Source: a virus. From it: 32,315 bases of DNA. Shown piece after piece: positions 21,580-29,538 of this stretch. The stretch covers positions 1-32,315 of the IMG/VR virus record IMGVR_UViG_3300034095_000609; one strand, 5' to 3'. Position 1 is the first letter of the stretch, and every line of letters begins with the position of its first letter. Both the position numbers and the translations under genes were made by a program. The notes under the pieces were generated by a model. It was not told the DNA's origin. It did not search any database and saw nothing but the letters and a program-made list of their open reading frames with translations.

Positions 21580-22538
21580 CTATAAAGGAAATAATCGTTG
21601 GGTGATGGTGAAAGTAAATCAGACCCGATTAGGTTTTCTGCCCGACTATAGTTTGAGAAGCGAATTGGAGCGGCAGTTGGAATTTCTGCATTTGACATCT
21701 CCTTCTCTTGCTCTTGCACAGCCAATGATAGGTTACTCAAGAACTCCTGCGCCTTACGATTCTCACGCGAGTTCAATGCCAATACAGCATAGATCATCGC
21801 GTCAGGAATAAACTCAACTAATTCTTTTGGATCAGTTAAATCAAAGTATTTCTTCGATGCGTAGAGCGTGATACACTCGCAGGTCTTAGGTGCTTTGAAC
21901 CTACGGAATGTAGGATTAGCATCGTTCGGTTGATAGATTGCTATCAGCGTTTTTGCTTCCAATGCAGTATCGTAGGCATACACCCGAATCCTACCTTTAG
22001 TAATTGGCTTGGTTACTCCGCGAATCCCTTTTACAAGAAGATCGGATTTAGCCAGCGTTGGAGGATTGGCGGTAGCCACTTTAACCTTGTGGTAGGTGTC
22101 ATACTGGTCTTGTGCTTCAAACATCAACTCTACGCCGATGTCTTCAACTTCCTCGGCCATTACCCCAATTTGGTATGGATGAGTTGTATAATCACGGAAG
22201 AGAACATGAAGTCCTCCTACTTCTACAATTCCTCTATGGCATGAGTTCCCTGCTTGCAGAGCAAAGGCATTGGTTGCGTTAAACCATTCATCTGCGAGGC
22301 TCGCAGATTCATCCCCGACCCAAGCAAGTTTGATTTGCTCATATCGGGCTGGAAGCGTGAAACAATCGTTTACGCAACAGATTTGGACATACTCTTCTTG
22401 CGAAGTCCAGCCTCTCTTATTCCACAACAATCTCCTCGCTTGGTTTACAGCTTTGACTCCGCGCTCATACGAACACGTTCCACTGTCTCCGACGAAACCC
22501 TTAACGAGTTCCACCATCTCTTCGAGGGTATCAGCCAT
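21576..22538 (-). CDS. Putative head-to-tail connector/tail tube A-like protein
   Basis: A 320-residue protein. The N-terminal helix pattern DTLEEMVELVKGFVGD, then YERGVKAVNQARRLLWNKRGW, resembles the start of podoviral adaptor proteins such as T7 gp11. Strand-rich middle and a C-terminal helical stretch VEFIPDAMIYAVLALNSRENRKAQEFLSNLSLAVQEQEKEM follow. Location next to the large tube-like protein and ejection genes supports this. The perfect dyad at 22545-22558 lies 6 bp before its ATG in place of an SD. Confidence 0.55.
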   Translation of the reverse strand: MADTLEEMVELVKGFVGDSGTCSYERGVKAVNQARRLLWNKRGWTSQEEYVQICCVNDCFTLPARYEQIKLAWVGDESASLADEWFNATNAFALQAGNSCHRGIVEVGGLHVLFRDYTTHPYQIGVMAEEVEDIGVELMFEAQDQYDTYHKVKVATANPPTLAKSDLLVKGIRGVTKPITKGRIRVYAYDTALEAKTLIAIYQPNDANPTFRRFKAPKTCECITLYASKKYFDLTDPKELVEFIPDAMIYAVLALNSRENRKAQEFLSNLSLAVQEQEKEMSNAEIPTAAPIRFSNYSRAENLIGSDLLSPSPNDYFLYR

Positions 22539-22544
22539 AGGGAT

Positions 22545-22558
22545 TATCGTTACCGATA
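22545..22558. promoter_or_regulatory. Dyad TATCG-TTAC-CGATA before connector gene
   Basis: A perfect copy between the 52-residue gene stop (22560) and the connector ATG (22538), with 6 bp to the ATG and no SD. In the leftward mRNA it would be a stem with a GUAA loop. Confidence 0.7.
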
Positions 22559-22559
22559 A

Positions 22560-22718
22560 TTACTTTTGGTAGCCTTGTTTTGGAGTGCCAGCAGTCGTGT
22601 AGATGCTTGGCTTTTTGGCTCCAAGGTTTGGCATATTACCCATACCTTCGCCGATTTTGCCGCGAGTTGGTGCGCCGCCAGAGACGAGCTTTGGGTCTGT
22701 TCCTTTTAGTGGTGTCAT
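22560..22718 (-). CDS. Small Gly/Lys/Pro-rich virion-region protein (52 aa)
   Basis: A 52-residue, basic, low-complexity protein: MTPLKGTDPKLVSGGAPTRG then KIGEGMGNMPNLGAKKPS and a tail TTAGTPKQGYQK. It has no hydrophobic segment. It lies between the coiled-coil fibre gene and the connector. A minor structural or assembly role is possible; the family is not recognised. Confidence 0.55.
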   Translation of the reverse strand: MTPLKGTDPKLVSGGAPTRGKIGEGMGNMPNLGAKKPSIYTTAGTPKQGYQK

Positions 22719-22743
22719 ATGTTTAGTTTTTCTTTGTGATGGC

Positions 22744-23265
22744 TTATGGTTGTGAGGTATGAACCGCCATCCAGTTCAAGCTCGTAATTTCTGCGATGTT
22801 GTTATCAACGCGAATTGTAAATCCTGATGCGTTTTGCGAGATAATTGTGTAAAGCGGGGTTGTTAATGGAGTTCCAGAACCATAGATAGGAGTCAATGAT
22901 ATTCCATAAATAGCAGTTGGAAGAGGAGAACTAAAAGTAATTCCAATAGATGTTGTATCTCCAGCCGCTATTCCTGTTTGCGTTCCGTAACGAACTTTAA
23001 CAGTCGGAATTGCAGCAACAGTTGTTTCCAATGTATCGACTCGCGTATCAAGTGCGGTAATCTGTGTTTGCTGGTCAGCAAGGTCTTCGTTGATTTGAGC
23101 AACTTGCGCTGGAGTTACATCGCCCAATCCCGGCACATTGATAGTTCCATTAGAAAGAACTTCATCAATGAATACTTGAAATACATTCTGCCAGTTACCA
23201 GTTGGACAGAAGTCATCTGGAACATTTGGAAATGTAAGTGCTGGCGATGACGATTGATTGTCCAT
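22744..23265 (-). CDS. Fibre-like protein with coiled coil (173 aa)
   Basis: A 173-residue protein. The N-terminal part (SSPALTFPNVPDDFCPTGNWQNVFQVFIDEVLSNGTINVPGLGD) precedes a coiled coil INEDLADQQTQITALDTRVDTLETTVAAIP (about 55-85). A strand-rich C-terminal domain with VRYGTQTGIAAGDTTSIGITFSSPLP follows. Coiled coil plus beta domain is typical of trimeric fibre or spike proteins. Its stop lies next to the connector cluster. Confidence 0.6.
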   Translation of the reverse strand: MDNQSSSPALTFPNVPDDFCPTGNWQNVFQVFIDEVLSNGTINVPGLGDVTPAQVAQINEDLADQQTQITALDTRVDTLETTVAAIPTVKVRYGTQTGIAAGDTTSIGITFSSPLPTAIYGISLTPIYGSGTPLTTPLYTIISQNASGFTIRVDNNIAEITSLNWMAVHTSQP

Positions 23266-23268
23266 AGT

Positions 23269-25263
23269 TTAATTGACGATATTATATTGCCAATATTTCT
23301 CTTGGCAACACAAAAATGGTTCGCATTCTTGATTTTCTTCTGGGCAATCACCAACTGGAGAATCGTCGTTGTTCTTGATGTTTGCCATCAATCTTACTCG
23401 GTCAACTGTAGCTGCTCCGGTTAAATTTACTTTGATCTGAAACTCACTTCCCTCCACCGATGGGATGCCTGCCAAGTCATTGCACTCACTTGGGTCAGGA
23501 GTATTAAACTTGTAGCGTTTGTAGCGATTGCCTCCTCGTTGTGGAAAGCATTCAGTTACTACTGGTGAACAAGGGTTGCAACCGAATGTCGTAGGCACTT
23601 TCAGTTGTGACCAGCAAGGATTAGAGTCAGCGCGGAAATCAACGTAACTATCTACTTCACCCTTAATCTCACTCATCCACATTTCTCCACCAGTAATCTT
23701 TTTGCGGAGAAACTTATTTGTAGCCCCACTTCGGTTGAAGTCATACCTACCAGTTGTGAAGAAAGATTCAATCTGTCTTGTTCCATTTGGGCCATAGTCG
23801 TCGCCTTGAGCTATGGTAAACTCGTAAAGTCGGTTCTTGTTGTCTGCGTCGAATGAGAATCCAAATCCTCGCTTCTCACCTTGGATTAATGCAGACAGAA
23901 GTTGAGTTGGTCTGATGCCCGTCCAGATACCATTCCAACGAAATTGAAGCTGTGCGTCTGGTGCGGGTGAAGAAGATTGGTCGAGATCAAGAACCACCAT
24001 TCCACGATGATACCTATTCAGTCCTTCTACACCTTCTGCTCGGTAAGTTTGTGGCGCAACTGTGCTAATTAGATAGTTGTTGAAGAACATCGTAGAAGCG
24101 AACTGCTTCATCCACGGAGTATCATTCTCTACCCACTTGTTTACTTCTCTTGAAAGTTTACGAAGTGAAAAGTATCTGGCAAATTCAGATTGGCTATTGG
24201 AGTAGAATGCCCAACCATCGTGTGATCTAAACCAAAGCTCAGAGTTGGCTAATCCAAGGTATGGCGATGTGCATCCGCGCCCAAGGAGTGAGATGCGTTG
24301 GATGTTAGATGTATTCCATTGTGATCTTGGAATAGATACATCCATTGAGAATGCTCCGTTACCAGTAAGGATAACAAGCTCGCCTTGGCCACGAAGGTTA
24401 GTTCCAATCTGTGGCATGACTTTCATCCCTGTGATATTTCCCATCATGGCTGGAGTCGAGAATGCTCCACCCTCTGCCCAGTATCCAATCTCTGTGAAGT
24501 TCTCGGTATTTTTCGTATCAGTAAATCCACCACCATAAATGATGTCAGAAGCGTAGATTTGATTGAACTTGTCAGCTACAAAAACTCGCCCGAAGGCATA
24601 CTCCATGATCGTTCCAATTGGCATCTTTGCCAAGTATGGGTTCAGTCGGTAGGCAGGAATTTTAACTGTGCCATCTCCAACTCCACTTCCGGTTGCCGTG
24701 AATTTTACTCCAATTGTATTTGATGGCGCGCCAATCAACATGAAATCTGTAGTCCCAACCGAAACAATCTCGCAGTAGTCTTGGTTTTGGATTTCGCTTG
24801 CTGTAAGGGTTCCTAATACTCCATCCCATGCTATTGCATTCTGGTAGCCGTTTTGGATATATGCCCGATCTTCGGCTTGCACGAACCATGTGTGCATCAT
24901 GCCCGGATCGTTGCCTTCGATGATCTTGTAGGCGAATGCGCGGTTGTTTACCATCTTCAGAAAGTAGATAATCCCAGATACAGATAGCAGGATACCATCG
25001 CTCGTTCTGAAGTTAGTCGCTCGATATGAATACGCACCTTGGAAGTTACCACCAAGAATATCGTTAACGATAGTCTCGGCTTCTCCATCTCCAGCGATAA
25101 TCGGAATATTCCGAATACTTGGCCTTGTCCGGTTAATGCCGCCTCGGAATGTCCTATTAACCGACTCTGATACTACAGACTCTGGTAAATACGATGGATG
25201 AGTATCTGCGTCTTGCGCTATGATACTTGTGAATCCATCAAAGACTGATCCTTCTGCTGGCAT
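23269..25263 (-). CDS. Large tail tube/nozzle-like protein (664 aa)
   Basis: A 664-residue strand-rich protein. It begins with a loop region (DADTHPSYLPESVVSESVNRTFRGGINRTRPSIRN) similar in style to T7 gp12-like tubular proteins, and shows repeated beta-propeller-like stretches (GRVFVADKFNQIYASDI, GWAFYSNSQSEFARYF). Its C-terminus is unusually Cys-rich: CWSQ, GCNPCSPVVTEC, then CPEENQECEPFLCC. Position before the connector (in transcription order) and size support a tail tube B role. It overlaps the 231-residue gene at TAATG. One perfect dyad lies inside. Confidence 0.55.
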   Translation of the reverse strand: MPAEGSVFDGFTSIIAQDADTHPSYLPESVVSESVNRTFRGGINRTRPSIRNIPIIAGDGEAETIVNDILGGNFQGAYSYRATNFRTSDGILLSVSGIIYFLKMVNNRAFAYKIIEGNDPGMMHTWFVQAEDRAYIQNGYQNAIAWDGVLGTLTASEIQNQDYCEIVSVGTTDFMLIGAPSNTIGVKFTATGSGVGDGTVKIPAYRLNPYLAKMPIGTIMEYAFGRVFVADKFNQIYASDIIYGGGFTDTKNTENFTEIGYWAEGGAFSTPAMMGNITGMKVMPQIGTNLRGQGELVILTGNGAFSMDVSIPRSQWNTSNIQRISLLGRGCTSPYLGLANSELWFRSHDGWAFYSNSQSEFARYFSLRKLSREVNKWVENDTPWMKQFASTMFFNNYLISTVAPQTYRAEGVEGLNRYHRGMVVLDLDQSSSPAPDAQLQFRWNGIWTGIRPTQLLSALIQGEKRGFGFSFDADNKNRLYEFTIAQGDDYGPNGTRQIESFFTTGRYDFNRSGATNKFLRKKITGGEMWMSEIKGEVDSYVDFRADSNPCWSQLKVPTTFGCNPCSPVVTECFPQRGGNRYKRYKFNTPDPSECNDLAGIPSVEGSEFQIKVNLTGAATVDRVRLMANIKNNDDSPVGDCPEENQECEPFLCCQEKYWQYNIVN
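25059..25072. promoter_or_regulatory. Dyad TATCG-TTAA-CGATA in tail gene
   Basis: A perfect, fully symmetric 14-bp copy (TTAA centre). Coding reads T-I-V-N-D-I on the minus strand. Confidence 0.6.
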
Positions 25264-25958
25264 TAGTAAACAGTGCGAAGTTCACCAGTTGCCGTTTTAT
25301 AAACATCATTTACAGCCAAACCACCAGCAATTGCAGCGGTATTGTCGGCGTAAAGCGGAAGACCTAATAAACGAACTGTTCCAGAAGTGGTTATTTCTAC
25401 TTTTGATCCTGTGGTTGATACAAATCTTAAATTAGGTGTAGTTGTAGAACCAAAACAATCAATAAACCATCCATTAGCATTATCTAATGATCTTTTAAGC
25501 ATTACTTGACCACCTTCATTAATTGAATCAAGTCGATTAACTACAATTTCTCCTGTGGTTGTAACTATTCCAGTAGTAGTTACGCTTGCTGCATTAACTG
25601 CTCCAGTAGCAGTTACGCTCATTGCAGTAATAACTCCAGAATTTATTGCTCCAGTAGTAGTCAATGGTTGGATACCAAGATCAACTGGGCCGGACTGGAG
25701 AACACTATTGAGGGTAGCAAACTCCACCTTGCCAGTAGAGTCTTTTCCAAGAACAGTGCTGTTAGCTCCGTTTGTCCAAGTCAGATTGCCAGCACCATCA
25801 GTTTTCAAAACCTGCTGGTAAACTGGACTCTGAATTGTCTTCTGACAAGCAGCAGAGTCTTCTACCACCAATCGTTTCCCATTAGCAGTTGTTTCGAGCG
25901 GTTCACATAACAACGGAAAGTTCGTGTCGCATGGTGGGCATGGTGTGCAATAACTCAT
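25263..25958 (-). CDS. Cys-rich tail fibre-like protein (231 aa)
   Basis: A 231-residue protein. The N-terminus has CTPCPPCDTNFPLLC (4-18) and ACQKT. The middle shows repeated TG-x-I/V strands (TGAINSGVITAMSVTATGAVNAASVTTTGIVTTTGEI), suggesting a beta-helical or fibre shaft. The C-terminus GLAVNDVYKTATGELRTVY is a typical phage fibre end. A host-contact or baseplate-like structural role is likely; the Cys motifs may bind metal or form disulfides. Confidence 0.6.
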   Translation of the reverse strand: MSYCTPCPPCDTNFPLLCEPLETTANGKRLVVEDSAACQKTIQSPVYQQVLKTDGAGNLTWTNGANSTVLGKDSTGKVEFATLNSVLQSGPVDLGIQPLTTTGAINSGVITAMSVTATGAVNAASVTTTGIVTTTGEIVVNRLDSINEGGQVMLKRSLDNANGWFIDCFGSTTTPNLRFVSTTGSKVEITTSGTVRLLGLPLYADNTAAIAGGLAVNDVYKTATGELRTVY

Positions 25959-25961
25959 ATT

Positions 25962-26090
25962 TTAAATGTCTTTTGTATCAACTTTGCTGTAATATTCAAT
26001 AGCTTCTTTCGGTGCGTTTGCAAACCAAGAGATGTAGTCTCCGCAGTCGATGCCGATTGCTGTGTTTTTCCAATAGATTAGATTTTCCAT
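25962..26090 (-). CDS. Small hypothetical protein (42 aa)
   Basis: A 42-residue product, MENLIYWKNTAIGIDCGDYI then SWFANAPKEAIEYYSKVDTKDI. It starts 1 nt after the 26092 gene stop and ends 3 bp before the ATG of the 25263-25958 gene. Aromatic and acidic residues are frequent. The family is unknown. Confidence 0.5.
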   Translation of the reverse strand: MENLIYWKNTAIGIDCGDYISWFANAPKEAIEYYSKVDTKDI

Positions 26091-26091
26091 G

Positions 26092-26352
26092 TTAGCAATC
26101 TACAGCATTCGCAAATTCTGGCAATGTTTTAAGATATAGATATGCTTGCTTGATTGGGTTTTCTCCAGAAAGATTAGTTTTGAATTCTTTGAAAAATTGA
26201 TCTATTTTGTTTTCTTTTTTATTATCAAAAATTTGAATCAATACAGATGAATTATCTTTATCTGATGTTACTTGCAATGCTTTAATGTAAGCGTTTTCAA
26301 TTTCAATTTCTTGATTGAATGCTTTTGCTTTATATGTTTTTTGTAGTGCCAT
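26092..26352 (-). CDS. Hypothetical protein (86 aa)
   Basis: An 86-residue protein, A+T-rich in sequence: MALQKTYKAKAFNQEIEIENAYIKALQVTS, then SSVLIQIFDNKKENKIDQFFKEFKTNLSGENPIKQAYLYLKTL. Strands followed by helices; no motif recognised. It directly follows the spike gene by 9 bp and shares its A+T-rich composition, so it may travel with the spike as a chaperone or accessory protein. That is inference. Confidence 0.6.
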   Translation of the reverse strand: MALQKTYKAKAFNQEIEIENAYIKALQVTSDKDNSSVLIQIFDNKKENKIDQFFKEFKTNLSGENPIKQAYLYLKTLPEFANAVDC

Positions 26353-26361
26353 AGTTTTATT

Positions 26362-28014
26362 TTAAGGGATTGTTTGATTTAAACTTCTTGCTACTTCATA
26401 CCAATTACTTCCATCAGATGCAAGCGTTATGGTATCGTTTGTTGTCCCAGCAAAACCTCCTGCAAGTAGTAAATTGTTTCCTGTAAATAAATTTATACCA
26501 TCATTAAGCATTTTTAATGTTACAATCCTACCTTTTCTTGCAATAGTAAATGCGAATATTGCACTTGTTCCACTTATATTGATAAGATTAGACCATTCTG
26601 GAAGTGTTGGTATTGAGCTTGTAGGAATTGTTGGAATATCTATACCTACTGGTTGTGTTAAAAAATTAACAGTATTTTGATTAACTGAATAAATATTTTT
26701 AGCTTTAACAGTATTAAAAACTCCACTTACATTAGAACTATTTATTGCAATATCATTTAATTGATATGGGCCAAATCCTGTTCCGTTTGTAAAAGAATTT
26801 ACAATTATATTATAACAATTTGTCCCTATTGAAAGTCCGTTTTGGTAAAATGCACCTGCTTGTCCCCTGCCATTATTGTAAACATATAAATTTTGTATTG
26901 CAATAGAATCGCAATCATTGGCTATTATCATTCCTGAGCCTTTGCAGTTTAAAGCTGATGTAATTCCAATAAATTGAGATTCTCTAACATTTTCTAACCA
27001 AAATGCAGATGCGTTTGGATATGAGGGCCAATCTGGATGAAAATCTGTTGCATAACCAGTATATTCTGCCCAAAAACTATAAAAATATAATTGAATAAAA
27101 TTTGAAGCAAATACTGCTCCAAGATTATCAAAACTTGATCCACAATTTATTAAAAAAATATTTGCTCCAAAAGGTATTGTTGGAGCGGTTAATTTAAATC
27201 CGTGATTTTTATTACTAAATGTTGAACATTTTGTAAGCACAACTCCAGTTTCACCACCAGCAATTTGAGTTAAAAAATAACCATTCCCTTCACAATTTTG
27301 AGCAAAACAATCAGCAAAATTACCCCTTGGATTTATTCCGTGAAATCCATCTCCTAAACAATATTCAACCCATATTTTTTCTACATTAAAATATTGTCCT
27401 CCAGTCCATTTAAATCCATGCCATTGTGAAAATATTTGTATATTTGAAAATAATGAATTTAAAAAAATTGATATACAATTTATTCCAGTATCAATGGATG
27501 TCAAACTTGGTTCTAAACCTATCTTTGTTCTTATTGCAAAATTTGTTAATGTAATTGGTGTAAATGTTGGATAACCATCAATTTCAATTAATGCTCCACC
27601 AACAAAATGCCTTTCTAATTTAGCATTTAAACTTTCTCCAAATATTCCAGACCCAGAAAATATTTTTAATGTAGATGTTACTTTATATGTTCCATTTGGA
27701 ATATATACCATTTTTGTCGTATTTATAGCAGCTTGAATCGCAGCAGTATCATCAGCGACATTATTACCCACCGCTCCGAAGTCTTTTACATTGACCACAT
27801 CTGCAAACCGATTAGCCAATGTCCTTGCCGTAGTCGATCCTGTTGCAAGAGCCGTAGCACTCGATGCGTTGCCAGAAATAGTTCCTCCAGTCACATTTCC
27901 TACAAAACTGTTTGCCGTCACTACTCCAGCATTACTCACAGTCATCTGGTCAACGCCACCTACGCCGATGATTGCCTGTGTTCCGTCTGTGGATGCTTTA
28001 ATGTTTGCGCTCAT
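26362..28014 (-). CDS. Tail spike with pectate-lyase-like beta-helix (550 aa)
   Basis: A 550-residue receptor-binding spike. The N-terminal 80 residues are fibre-like (NIKASTDGTQAIIGVGG, GNVTGGTISGNASSATALATG). RFADVVNVKDFGAVGNNVADDTAAIQAAIN (about 88-118) is the hallmark start of Pectate_lyase_3 right-handed beta-helices. A parallel-coil body rich in Asn and aromatic residues follows, with a C-terminal sandwich-like end. Such spikes bind or cleave host polysaccharide; catalytic residues cannot be picked with certainty. Codons after about residue 95 are strikingly A+T-rich, unlike the first 250 bp, which marks a swapped module. Confidence 0.85.
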   Translation of the reverse strand: MSANIKASTDGTQAIIGVGGVDQMTVSNAGVVTANSFVGNVTGGTISGNASSATALATGSTTARTLANRFADVVNVKDFGAVGNNVADDTAAIQAAINTTKMVYIPNGTYKVTSTLKIFSGSGIFGESLNAKLERHFVGGALIEIDGYPTFTPITLTNFAIRTKIGLEPSLTSIDTGINCISIFLNSLFSNIQIFSQWHGFKWTGGQYFNVEKIWVEYCLGDGFHGINPRGNFADCFAQNCEGNGYFLTQIAGGETGVVLTKCSTFSNKNHGFKLTAPTIPFGANIFLINCGSSFDNLGAVFASNFIQLYFYSFWAEYTGYATDFHPDWPSYPNASAFWLENVRESQFIGITSALNCKGSGMIIANDCDSIAIQNLYVYNNGRGQAGAFYQNGLSIGTNCYNIIVNSFTNGTGFGPYQLNDIAINSSNVSGVFNTVKAKNIYSVNQNTVNFLTQPVGIDIPTIPTSSIPTLPEWSNLINISGTSAIFAFTIARKGRIVTLKMLNDGINLFTGNNLLLAGGFAGTTNDTITLASDGSNWYEVARSLNQTIP

Positions 28015-28019
28015 GTTAT

Positions 28020-28286
28020 TTAAGATACTACTGCTAATTTCCTTGGAGTCCCTGATATGTCTTTAATTGTGATATATCCAACAATTGTAGATGGTGTATT
28101 TGTATAAGTTCCAAATCCAACATTCCCACTTGCATCTACACTCAACACATTTTGCGTAGTTGCGCCTGCGTTTCCCCGTGCCAGCTTAATCGTGCCGTCT
28201 GGTGACGATGGCACTGCCAGAGTAAAGTTCTGCGTTGCTGTCGGTGATTGTCCGATCTGGACTGCGTTTGCTTTGATGAGACTCAT
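28020..28286 (-). CDS. Short fibre-associated protein (88 aa)
   Basis: An 88-residue beta-rich protein. It begins MSLIKANAVQIGQSPTATQN then FTLAVPSSPDGTIKLARGNAGATTQNVLSVDASGNVGFG. The VDASGNVGFG and IKDISGTPRKLAVV segments are typical of phage tail-fibre attachment or fibre-tip proteins. It lies between the 101-residue protein and the spike gene and overlaps the former (ATGA). Likely a virion adaptor. Confidence 0.7.
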   Translation of the reverse strand: MSLIKANAVQIGQSPTATQNFTLAVPSSPDGTIKLARGNAGATTQNVLSVDASGNVGFGTYTNTPSTIVGYITIKDISGTPRKLAVVS

Positions 28287-28588
28287 ACGATTGTATAGGT
28301 GCTGCCTGCTGGCACTGTTAAAGTGACTCCGGGGTTTACTGTGATTGGCCCTGCTGACATGGCGTTGCGGTCAGTTGTGATCGTGTAGTCAGTTACCATT
28401 ACTTGGTCATTTTCGTAGAATACTCCAAATGTATTTCCACCAGTTGGAGCCTTGCCGCCCGATGTGCCTCCAGCGGCTTCAACTGCGATACGAGCGTAGT
28501 AAGCTGCACGATTTACAATCTCATTCAATGCCGCCTCACTTGGGCCGCACGGATTGCATTTAGAACTTCTGGAATTTCCGCAACTCAT
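28283..28588 (-). CDS. Short fibre-tip-like protein with Cys motif (101 aa)
   Basis: A 101-residue protein. The N-terminus MSCGNSRSSKCNPCGPSEAA carries CNPC, then a helix LNEIVNRAAYYARIAVEAAGG. The C-terminus NAMSAGPITVNPGVTLTVPAGSTYTIV is the form seen at the end of many phage tail proteins. It starts 5 bp after the perfect dyad at 28594-28607 and has no SD. A structural role near the fibre is inferred. Confidence 0.65.
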   Translation of the reverse strand: MSCGNSRSSKCNPCGPSEAALNEIVNRAAYYARIAVEAAGGTSGGKAPTGGNTFGVFYENDQVMVTDYTITTDRNAMSAGPITVNPGVTLTVPAGSTYTIV

Positions 28589-28593
28589 AGTTT

Positions 28594-28623
28594 TATCGTT
28601 AACGATAGTTAGGTTTTTGTCAA
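28594..28623 (-). promoter_or_regulatory. Dyad TATCG-TTAA-CGATA overlapping promoter region
   Basis: The perfect dyad is at 28594-28607. On the minus strand TTGACA (28618-28623) lies upstream, so the dyad covers the place expected for the -10 element, for which no consensus is seen. This is the intergenic gap between the phosphoesterase and the 101-residue gene. An operator over a promoter is a natural reading. Confidence 0.6.
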
Positions 28624-28626
28624 TGA

Positions 28627-29520
28627 TTATTTAGCCTCTATGATTTCGTAGTCATAGATTCTTTTGTCTTTCTCGTATCTATCAAAATAAAATCTGATCC
28701 AATACGCGCCTGTTGGTTTTGGTGGGCCACCCCTTTCAACGTGCCATCCTCCATATCCATCTGTAAATTCTTCCTTGTATCCACCAACCTTAATATGAGT
28801 TTGGCGAAACTGTTCAATAACATCAGAACTATTTAATTTGATTCTTTGAATTGGAACTTGCCAAGAATCGTGAGTGTGCCCAGTTAAAACAAAATCGGCA
28901 TCAGCAACATACACGGCTTGTCGGTTTGTTTGGATAACTCCGCGAGTTACTGGGCCGCCGCCACCACTGCCATGAAAATACCAAAGTTTGTATAATTGAA
29001 TTCCAGCTATCTTGCCGTTTGTTTTGCCGCTATAAAGTGAGAATTTGATGAATCCAGAGTATCCTCCCCTACGGGCAATCCCGCCATTACTTCTCAGTCT
29101 TTCAACTAATCTTTCACCAAGATCACTTTCATGGTTTTTCTGAATAGCACTCTCATGGTTGCCAGCCGCTCTTACAGTGAGTATTTTCTTGTAAGGATCA
29201 AGATACTTTGCGGCGGTTTCAACTAACGAATCCAAGTAATTTCCAGTTGCGTGTTCTGGGCGCAAATCTTTTTTATTGCTTCTCTTGTCATACTTGCCCT
29301 GCATCGCGCAAAAGAAATCTCCTGCATCAATTACAGGAGCATTCCGTTGTAATGCTAAATCCAAGTGCTTTTTTAATTTTGCTCTGTCACACTTTGGATT
29401 GTCCCAGTGAACATCACTCTGAAGTAATACCCATTGTTCATCTCCAACTTTAGGAAGGAATATTTCAATCGTGTGGACATTTCTATTTATTTCTTTGAAA
29501 TTCCACTTTGATGTTTTCAT
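28627..29520 (-). CDS. Calcineurin-like metallophosphoesterase (297 aa)
   Basis: All blocks of the family are present: SDVH (Asp36, His38), DAGDFF (Asp68), GNHES (Asn121, His122), YFHGSG (His183) and GHTHD (His215, His217). Two metal ions and phosphoester hydrolysis (DNA end, nucleotide or phosphodiester) are expected; the substrate is unknown. It has no signal peptide. It lies inside the virion/lysis operon, downstream of the lysin, behind a dyad 4 bp before the ATG. A role in DNA processing or protection is possible. Confidence 0.9.
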   Translation of the reverse strand: MKTSKWNFKEINRNVHTIEIFLPKVGDEQWVLLQSDVHWDNPKCDRAKLKKHLDLALQRNAPVIDAGDFFCAMQGKYDKRSNKKDLRPEHATGNYLDSLVETAAKYLDPYKKILTVRAAGNHESAIQKNHESDLGERLVERLRSNGGIARRGGYSGFIKFSLYSGKTNGKIAGIQLYKLWYFHGSGGGGPVTRGVIQTNRQAVYVADADFVLTGHTHDSWQVPIQRIKLNSSDVIEQFRQTHIKVGGYKEEFTDGYGGWHVERGGPPKPTGAYWIRFYFDRYEKDKRIYDYEIIEAK

Positions 29521-29524
29521 ATTT

Positions 29525-29538
29525 TATCGGTTACGATA
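29525..29538. promoter_or_regulatory. Dyad TATCG-GTTA-CGATA between lysin and phosphoesterase
   Basis: A perfect copy that overlaps the lysin stop (29531-29533) and ends 4 bp before the phosphoesterase ATG (29520). No SD is present in the gap. Confidence 0.7.
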
